A stretch of DNA of 45,301 nt, from NCBI GenBank assembly GCA_041747855.1, contig JBGTEJ010000034.1, positions 1 through 45,301 on the forward strand. The letters are read 5' to 3'. Below the pieces are notes generated by a model. The model had not been told where the DNA came from and made no database searches. It worked only from the letters and a program-made list of their open reading frames with translations. Positions 40,750-45,301 of this stretch are shown piece after piece. The translations under genes were made by a program, and so were the position numbers. Every line of letters begins with the position of its first letter. Position 1 is the first letter of the stretch. Source of the stretch: ZC4RG35 sp041747855. Lineage in GTDB: Bacteria; Actinomycetota; Acidimicrobiia; Spongiisociales; ZC4RG35.

Positions 40750-42477
40750 TCAGCGACGTGCGGCCACTCGCCGGCGCACCTCGGACACATCCATGCTATT
40801 GAGGACGCGGTCGGGGGTTACCCAGGCGCGCTGGGCATACAGGCAGCCATAGCCCATGCGCACCAACTCGCGGGTGTGATGGGAGTCGGTATCGATGATG
40901 AAGTCGACACCGGTCGCCATCGCCTGACGCGTGACCTCGGTGGTGGCGTCGAGACGGTCGAGTGCACCGTTGATCTCCAGCACCACACCGGTCACCGCCA
41001 ACCCTTCCATCACGGCGGCCACATCGAAGTCGACACCCGGACGTCGGCCGACGTACCTCCCGCTCAGATGCCCGATTGCATTCACCGCCGGGTCTTGGAG
41101 CGCGGTCAACAGCCTCACGGTTTGCTGTTCCGCACTCAGATCGAAGTGACTGTGAATTGAAGCGAGACACCAGTCGAACTCGAGACGAAACGAGGCGTCG
41201 TAATCCAACTCGCCGTTAGGACCGATATTCAACTCGCAACCGAACAAGAGGCTGATCTCGGGGTAAGACTCGTTCAAGGTCCGGATCCGGTCACGGTGGG
41301 CGATCATCTCCTTCCGGGTCGAGCCGTTGATGGCGAGATCCTCACCGTGATCAGTGAAAGCCACGTACTCGTACCCCGCCTGTATGGCCGCCTCAACCAT
41401 CGCCTCGAGGGGGGATCTCCCGTCACCGGACTGGTCGGAGTGGTAGTGAAGATCGCCCTTGATGTGCTGTCTGGTGACCACACCGGGGAGCGTCCCGTCA
41501 GCGGCGGCATCGACTTCTCCCCCGCCCTCACGCATCGGTGGTGGAATGAACTCCATCCCTAGAGCCCGGTAGATGTCCTCCTCGGTCTTGGAGGCGAGCA
41601 CTTTCTCGCCTTCGAACAACCCGTACTCGCTCAGAAGCCAGCCCCGATCGATTGCTCGTTGTCTGAGGGCGATGTTGTGGGACTTGGAACCCGTGAAATA
41701 CAGGAGGGCCGAACCCAATTGGTCAGGATGAACCGTCCTGATGTCGACCTGGAGACCTTCCCTGGTCAGGAACGAAGTCTTGGTGTCACCGGCACCGATC
41801 ACCTCGGCTACTTCGCCGAAGCCCAGCACGGCCTCGCCGACCGCGGCCGGCTCGCTGGTGGCCACCACGATGTCGACATCGCCGACCGTCTCGGAGAATC
41901 GACGCATGGAGCCGCACGGGACTGAGTGCTCCACCCCGGGCAACTGTCCCAGTCGATCGACAAGCGATGAGGCCAACCCGATCACCTCGATGAGCGGTGT
42001 CCGACGATCTTTTCCATGGAGTCCCAGTCGGTCGATCGCTCTTGCGATCTTCTCCTCCGACTTCTCACCCATCCCCGGAAGGTTTCGAAGCTCCTCCTTG
42101 GCAATGGCCTCCTTGAGCCCCTCGAGATCCTCAACACCGAGCCTCTGACGGATCATCTTGAGCGACTTGGGGCCCAACCCCGGGATCTTGGTCATCTCGA
42201 TGAATGCTGGGGGGTACTCCTGACGGAGCGCTTCGAGTTTGCCGACGGTCCCGGTTGTCTCGAACTCGAGGATCTTGTCCGCAGTCGAGCTCCCGACTCC
42301 TTTGATGGATGTCAGTTCGACCTTGGTCAACCCTGAGAGGTCACCTGGGTGAGCCTCGATACCGGCGATGGCGTTCTCGTAGGCCCTGACTTTGAAAGCT
42401 TGGGGAGAACCTTCTTCGAGGGTGGTCAGTCGCGCCATCTCGGCAAGCATCCTTATGACCTCAGTCTTGGTGGCCAT
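40750..42477 (-). CDS. polX: PolX family DNA polymerase with C-terminal PHP domain
   Basis: 575 aa from ATG 42477 (ATG 42507 would add 10 residues). N-terminal helix-hairpin-helix regions (LTSIKGVGSSTADKI, TKIPGLGPKSL, RNLPGMGEKSEEKI). Pol beta-like nucleotidyltransferase with CGSMRR and the catalytic GDVDIVV pair. C-terminal PHP domain: DLHYHSDQSGDG (H-x-H), FTDHG, IHSHF and IIDTDSHH, the metal ligands expected for 3'-5' exonuclease or AP-endonuclease activity. Gap-filling repair polymerase in the cytoplasm. Full length. Confidence 0.95.
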   Translation of the reverse strand: MATKTEVIRMLAEMARLTTLEEGSPQAFKVRAYENAIAGIEAHPGDLSGLTKVELTSIKGVGSSTADKILEFETTGTVGKLEALRQEYPPAFIEMTKIPGLGPKSLKMIRQRLGVEDLEGLKEAIAKEELRNLPGMGEKSEEKIARAIDRLGLHGKDRRTPLIEVIGLASSLVDRLGQLPGVEHSVPCGSMRRFSETVGDVDIVVATSEPAAVGEAVLGFGEVAEVIGAGDTKTSFLTREGLQVDIRTVHPDQLGSALLYFTGSKSHNIALRQRAIDRGWLLSEYGLFEGEKVLASKTEEDIYRALGMEFIPPPMREGGGEVDAAADGTLPGVVTRQHIKGDLHYHSDQSGDGRSPLEAMVEAAIQAGYEYVAFTDHGEDLAINGSTRKEMIAHRDRIRTLNESYPEISLLFGCELNIGPNGELDYDASFRLEFDWCLASIHSHFDLSAEQQTVRLLTALQDPAVNAIGHLSGRYVGRRPGVDFDVAAVMEGLAVTGVVLEINGALDRLDATTEVTRQAMATGVDFIIDTDSHHTRELVRMGYGCLYAQRAWVTPDRVLNSMDVSEVRRRVAARR

Positions 42478-42519
42478 CAGCCGAGGATATCTGTCGGCCG
42501 GCCACAACTCGCGCCGGAC

Positions 42520-42903
42520 CTATCTTCCCAGCCACCCCACCGGATCGAACTCGGCCCTGGAGACTTTCCGCACCGCGACCTGGCCGAACATGGGAATCTC
42601 GACCTCGATACGGACAGTCACAGTGACCACCCGACGCTCCAATGACGCAAGTACCGGGCAGAGACAGTCGACGAGGATGGCGCCATTCTCGACCGCCACA
42701 CGACGCGCGGCCGCGTAAGGGGAGCCACGTCCTAGGTCGGGGTAGGTGGCCACCGCGGCGGCCAGAGCCGCGGCGTCAGCCGCCGTCCCGGCCTGGGTTC
42801 GTGCGGCAAGCAAACCCCCAAGGGACGACAGGGCCACAAGCATGACGCAGAGGAGGGCGGTGACCGCCAACATCAGGACGGTCACCGAACCTCTCTCGCT
42901 CAT
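42520..42903 (-). CDS. TadE-like protein of the Tad secretion neighbourhood
   Basis: 127 aa. Starts MSERGSVTVLML with a class III prepilin-like hydrophobic helix (7-33), then AARTQAGTAADAAALAAA, the signature of the helicase/secretion-neighbourhood TadE-like family (Rv3654c type; TadG-like). The rest is a small exported domain with two Cys (DCLCPV) that could form a disulfide outside the cell. Coupled to TadE by an ATGA overlap; last gene of the pilus cluster, 42 nt before polX. Confidence 0.9.
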   Translation of the reverse strand: MSERGSVTVLMLAVTALLCVMLVALSSLGGLLAARTQAGTAADAAALAAAVATYPDLGRGSPYAAARRVAVENGAILVDCLCPVLASLERRVVTVTVRIEVEIPMFGQVAVRKVSRAEFDPVGWLGR

Positions 42904-43283
42904 CGCTCCACCAGCATGCTCGCTCGGGCCGTCAGATCCACGCCGGCTCCTCCAGGGAATGGTGGGGCGAACAGGTGTCTGAGTCGAACCTCGACTCTGG
43001 CGGCCTGACCGACCACCGAAGGCCGACTCACCGAGACCCGCACCCTTGAGCGGAGTTCCGGGGGTAGTGCCCCCAGAACCGCTTCGACCGCTCGGGATGG
43101 GTCGGGTGTGGTGGCGGCGACGCGGGCACCGTCACGGGCTGCCCCGACCAACTCGACATGGGTCAGAGTGACCCGCACCACCTGCATGCCAAGCACCAGC
43201 ACGAGAATCACGAGTGGCACCAACAGAAAGAACTCCACCGTGGCACTCCCCCTGGTACCCGCTAGAAGCGACCGATCACCCAC
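42900..43283 (-). CDS. tadE: TadE family pseudopilin
   Basis: 127 aa from a GTG at 43283. RGSATVEFFLLVPLVILVLVL is shortened here to the core GSATVEF: Gly before the hydrophobic helix and Glu at +5 are the TadE/prepilin processing features. Downstream: VRVTLTHVELVGAARDGARVA, typical of TadE. Its start lies 22 nt inside the pilin 3' end, so it depends on coupled translation. Exported, membrane-anchored. Confidence 0.9.
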   Translation of the reverse strand: MGDRSLLAGTRGSATVEFFLLVPLVILVLVLGMQVVRVTLTHVELVGAARDGARVAATTPDPSRAVEAVLGALPPELRSRVRVSVSRPSVVGQAARVEVRLRHLFAPPFPGGAGVDLTARASMLVER

Positions 43284-43459
43284 CTGAGGACCCGACCGAA
43301 AAGCTCACCGATGAGCCCGGTGCTTTGACCCGATTGGGCCAATCTCAGGGCGATCACGGCAAGTGCCGCAGCCGCCAGAATGACCAGGAAATACTCAACT
43401 GTGGCTTGCCCACGATCGTCGTTGAGCCTGGCATTCATCCAATTCCAGATCCGTGTCAT
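43262..43459 (-). CDS. Flp/DUF4244-type pilin
   Basis: 65 aa from ATG 43459: AAGGAG lies 6 nt upstream, which excludes the longer reading from 43522. Leader MTRIWNWMNARLNDDRG, then QATVEYFLVILAAAALAVIA: cleavage after Gly17, Glu at mature +5 and Tyr next to it match Flp pilins. Very short mature chain (about 48 aa) as in actinobacterial DUF4244/Rv3656c pilins. Probable major subunit of the Tad pilus made by the neighbouring genes. The prepilin peptidase gene is not in the window. Confidence 0.93.
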   Translation of the reverse strand: MTRIWNWMNARLNDDRGQATVEYFLVILAAAALAVIALRLAQSGQSTGLIGELFGRVLRWVIGRF

Positions 43460-43512
43460 CAGACACTCCTTCCAATCCGGTTGCCGACCGGTAGCGGGGA
43501 GAAGTGCGGATT

Positions 43513-44028
43513 TCATGGCCATGACGTCAGCAGGTCCTGGTACAACCGAATGACTGAGGGCCCGTACAAGAGAAGGACTGCCCCCGGCATCATGAGCAAT
43601 GCCACCGGGATCATCAGACGGGTGGGCAACGCACGCACCCGGGCGAGTCTCCGTGCTCTCTCCTCACGCAGGTCGTCATCGAGTAGGCGGCGGACCGCAC
43701 CCACCAGTGATGAACCTGAGGTCTGGGCCCTTGCCAGTTGAGAGACGACGGTCCGCAGTTCGACAGGAGCGTGTCCGACGGCGTTGGTGAGACCGGTCAC
43801 CGAAGCCACCCGGGTGACCCGTCTCAGACCGAGATGCTCAGGAAGGGCGGCGGAGGCTCGCTGCAGGGCACCGAGGACCGACTGCCCGGAGCGAAGCTCG
43901 ACTAGGAGAACGATGAGGACGAGACGGAGTGGCGGAGGTATATGAGGAGCAGTTCTCCCCCCTGACCGTCGACGCTTGGCGGTGTAAATGCCGACGACCC
44001 CAAGCAAAACGACAAGGGTGGTCATCAT
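43513..44028 (-). CDS. tadC: Tad pilus membrane protein, TadC-like (T2SSF domain)
   Basis: 171 aa from ATG 44028 (4-nt overlap with the tadB stop). Hydrophobic N-terminus (3-17), then a GspF-like core: VELRSGQSVLGALQRASAALPEHL and LARAQTSGSSLVGAVRRL, and a C-terminal hydrophobic pair ending in LYGPSVIRLYQ. Inner-membrane platform of the pilus. Short compared with alpha-proteobacterial TadC (about 290 aa) but typical of actinobacterial versions. Confidence 0.88.
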   Translation of the reverse strand: MMTTLVVLLGVVGIYTAKRRRSGGRTAPHIPPPLRLVLIVLLVELRSGQSVLGALQRASAALPEHLGLRRVTRVASVTGLTNAVGHAPVELRTVVSQLARAQTSGSSLVGAVRRLLDDDLREERARRLARVRALPTRLMIPVALLMMPGAVLLLYGPSVIRLYQDLLTSWP

Positions 44029-44663
44029 CTCGACTTCCAAACCAGCAGGACAGCCACCGCCAGTCCCACGAGGAAGAGGCCCAGACCTATGACGGTCATC
44101 GTGACCTGCACCGATGAGCCGGCAAGGTCAGCGAGCCCACCGCTAGTCCATCGATACAGGAGATAACCGGCGGGCAGAACTACGAACAACCCGGTAGCAG
44201 CCCGAGCCGGAGCCGAGGCAACCAGCACCTCACGCCGAATCTCCTCCTGAGCGAGCGCCAGCGCGGCGATCTCGTCGAAAAGGTCCGCGGCGGCCCCACC
44301 CGAATCAGCCACCCTGGTGATCGTGGTCTCGAGTTCCCTGGCGATCGTGGGGAAAACGACCCGGGCCTCTGCGGCGGCCCGGCTCAGGGAATCGTTGCGA
44401 GCATGATCCGCCAACTTGGGGAGTGCGAGGAAGGTGCCGGTGGCGGCGATGGCATCCCGAAGTGTGGCCCCGGCCCTGAGTTCGGACGCCACGCCCTCAC
44501 AGAAGAGGGCCGCGGTCGGATCTGACCTCCGCCTCGACAACCAGACCGCGGCGACACCCGCCACGAGAATCAGTTGAGGCACCAGCACTGTGACCGCCAG
44601 AAGAGCCAACTTCCGCGGATCGGCGCCGAGGGCAAAGCCGATAGAGAGCAGCACGACCATCAT
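44025..44663 (-). CDS. tadB: Tad pilus membrane protein, TadB-like (T2SSF domain)
   Basis: 212 aa from ATG 44663, overlapping the tadA stop (ATGA); an upstream in-frame start at 44747 lies inside tadA and is rejected. Hydrophobic helices at about 1-13, 17-40, 155-175 and 185-208. The T2SSF core reads FCEGVASELRAGATLRDAI followed by ARELETTITRVADSGGAAADL. Acts with TadC as inner-membrane scaffold for pilin extrusion. Confidence 0.88.
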   Translation of the reverse strand: MMVVLLSIGFALGADPRKLALLAVTVLVPQLILVAGVAAVWLSRRRSDPTAALFCEGVASELRAGATLRDAIAATGTFLALPKLADHARNDSLSRAAAEARVVFPTIARELETTITRVADSGGAAADLFDEIAALALAQEEIRREVLVASAPARAATGLFVVLPAGYLLYRWTSGGLADLAGSSVQVTMTVIGLGLFLVGLAVAVLLVWKSR

Positions 44664-45301
44664 CTGCCAGCACCCCTGAGACTCCGGCGATCGGAGATGG
44701 CGCTTATCTGGCGTCCATTGCCGACTCGGTCGATCTGGACCACCCAATCGACCGAAGCCTCGAGCTGGCGCACCACGGCTAGTTCAGAAACAGCATCCGA
44801 GGACAAAGCCAGCGTTTCGAGACGCCACATCGCCTCGTCGGGCGAGTTGGCGTGGACGGTTGTCATGGACCCCCTATGCCCGGTGTTCATCGCAGACACG
44901 AGGTCGATAGCCTCCGCCCCCCGAACCTCACCCACGACGATCCGGTCAGGCCTCAGCCTCAATGCCGAGCGGAGGAGGTCCCGCACTGTGACTTCACCGA
45001 CGCCTTCAGCATTGGGGGGATGGGCCTCGAGCCGGACCACATGTCCCGGTAGGGACAGCTCGGCAGCATCCTCGATGGTCACAACTCTTTCAGTCGGAGG
45101 TATGTGACCGGCAAGAAGGTTGAGCAGGGTGGTCTTGCCGGCCCCTGTGCCACCCGAGATGACGATTGCCTCCCTTGATCTGACCGCCTCAATCAGAAGG
45201 TCGACCTGCTCCCGGGTGGCGGACCCTTCGGCGATCAAGCCCTCAAGCGAGCTGACCCGCTGGCTGAACCGACGGACCGCGACCAAAGGCGACCCGACCG
45301 A
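44660..45301 (-). CDS. tadA: Tad secretion ATPase TadA/CpaF (N-terminus beyond window)
   Basis: Frame is open to the right edge, so the N-terminal part is missing; 213 codons plus stop are visible. Walker A GGTGAGKTT, Asp box VVTIEDAAEL, Walker B LRPDRIVVGEVRG and His box GHRGSMTTVHAN are all intact, diagnostic of CpaF-type type II/IV secretion ATPases. Energises pilus assembly. First visible gene of a chain tadA-tadB-tadC-pilin-tadE-tadE-like joined mostly by overlaps. Confidence 0.95.
   Translation of the reverse strand, partial: SVGSPLVAVRRFSQRVSSLEGLIAEGSATREQVDLLIEAVRSREAIVISGGTGAGKTTLLNLLAGHIPPTERVVTIEDAAELSLPGHVVRLEAHPPNAEGVGEVTVRDLLRSALRLRPDRIVVGEVRGAEAIDLVSAMNTGHRGSMTTVHANSPDEAMWRLETLALSSDAVSELAVVRQLEASVDWVVQIDRVGNGRQISAISDRRSLRGAGR

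Noticed and set aside
39746..40852. Plus-strand open frame of 368 codons
   Set aside because: Mostly antisense to the PIN-PhoH gene and polX; no domain.

Overview
The window looks like a piece of a high-GC Actinomycetota chromosome. Support comes from CarD, DisA, ClpC, a DUF3263 plus LytR_C pair, a zincin_2 metalloprotease, an RsrA-like anti-sigma factor and a TadE-like/pilin/TadCBA cluster. Thr/Ser-rich linkers after membrane anchors, a lipoprotein with a TTT-rich N-terminus and frequent GTG/TTG starts would fit class Acidimicrobiia; that class-level placement is inference. I see no insertion sequence, prophage, CRISPR array or rRNA. No stretch above 300 bases lacks a gene; the largest gap is about 240 bases (25899-26135).

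Layout: (1) 1-2771, minus: the 3'-truncated gene of an AI-2E family transporter, a membrane protein, a LytR_C protein and a DUF3263 protein. (2) 2814-8555, minus: tRNA-Thr(UGU), rlmB-like methyltransferase, cysS, ispF, carD, disA, radA and a tiny membrane protein, a packed housekeeping run without ispD. (3) 8596-16048: a plus-strand zinc-ribbon membrane protein, then on minus a cytochrome P450 and a complete BMP-type (nucleoside-like) ABC importer with a strong stem-loop after the binding-protein gene. (4) 16196-25898: clpC on minus, a plus-strand polyprenyl diphosphate synthase, then on minus a small holin-like membrane protein, lysS, panC, a DUF2520 protein, a small basic protein, folK, folB, a catalytically dead phosphatase-like protein and folE. 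(5) 25947-27346, plus: a ribbon-helix-helix protein and a DUF4097 protein behind a strong palindrome-rich promoter. (6) 27347-33264, minus: ftsH, hpt, tilS, a zincin-type protein, a small membrane protein, and an ECF sigma with its zinc anti-sigma. (7) 33392-40748: a multicopper oxidase (plus), tRNA-Thr(CGU), holB and tmk (minus), topA (plus), a PIN-PhoH protein (minus) and a candidate 45-aa gene (plus). (8) 40750-45301, minus: polX and a Tad-type pilus/secretion cluster whose ATPase gene runs off the right edge.

Most of the gene order matches, from memory, the Mycobacterium tuberculosis Rv3579c-Rv3660c interval (rlmB, cysS, ispF, carD, disA/radA, clpC1, lysS, panC, DUF2520, folK, folB, folE, ftsH, hpt, tilS, zincin, holB, topA, TadE-like/pilin/TadCBA) compressed into 45 kb. 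Genes expected there but absent are ispD, lsr2, panD, coaX and folP. The most unusual items are the pseudophosphatase in the folP position, the RHH/DUF4097 module with palindromes over its -10 box, a DisA with DGG in place of DGA, and two unrecognised small genes.
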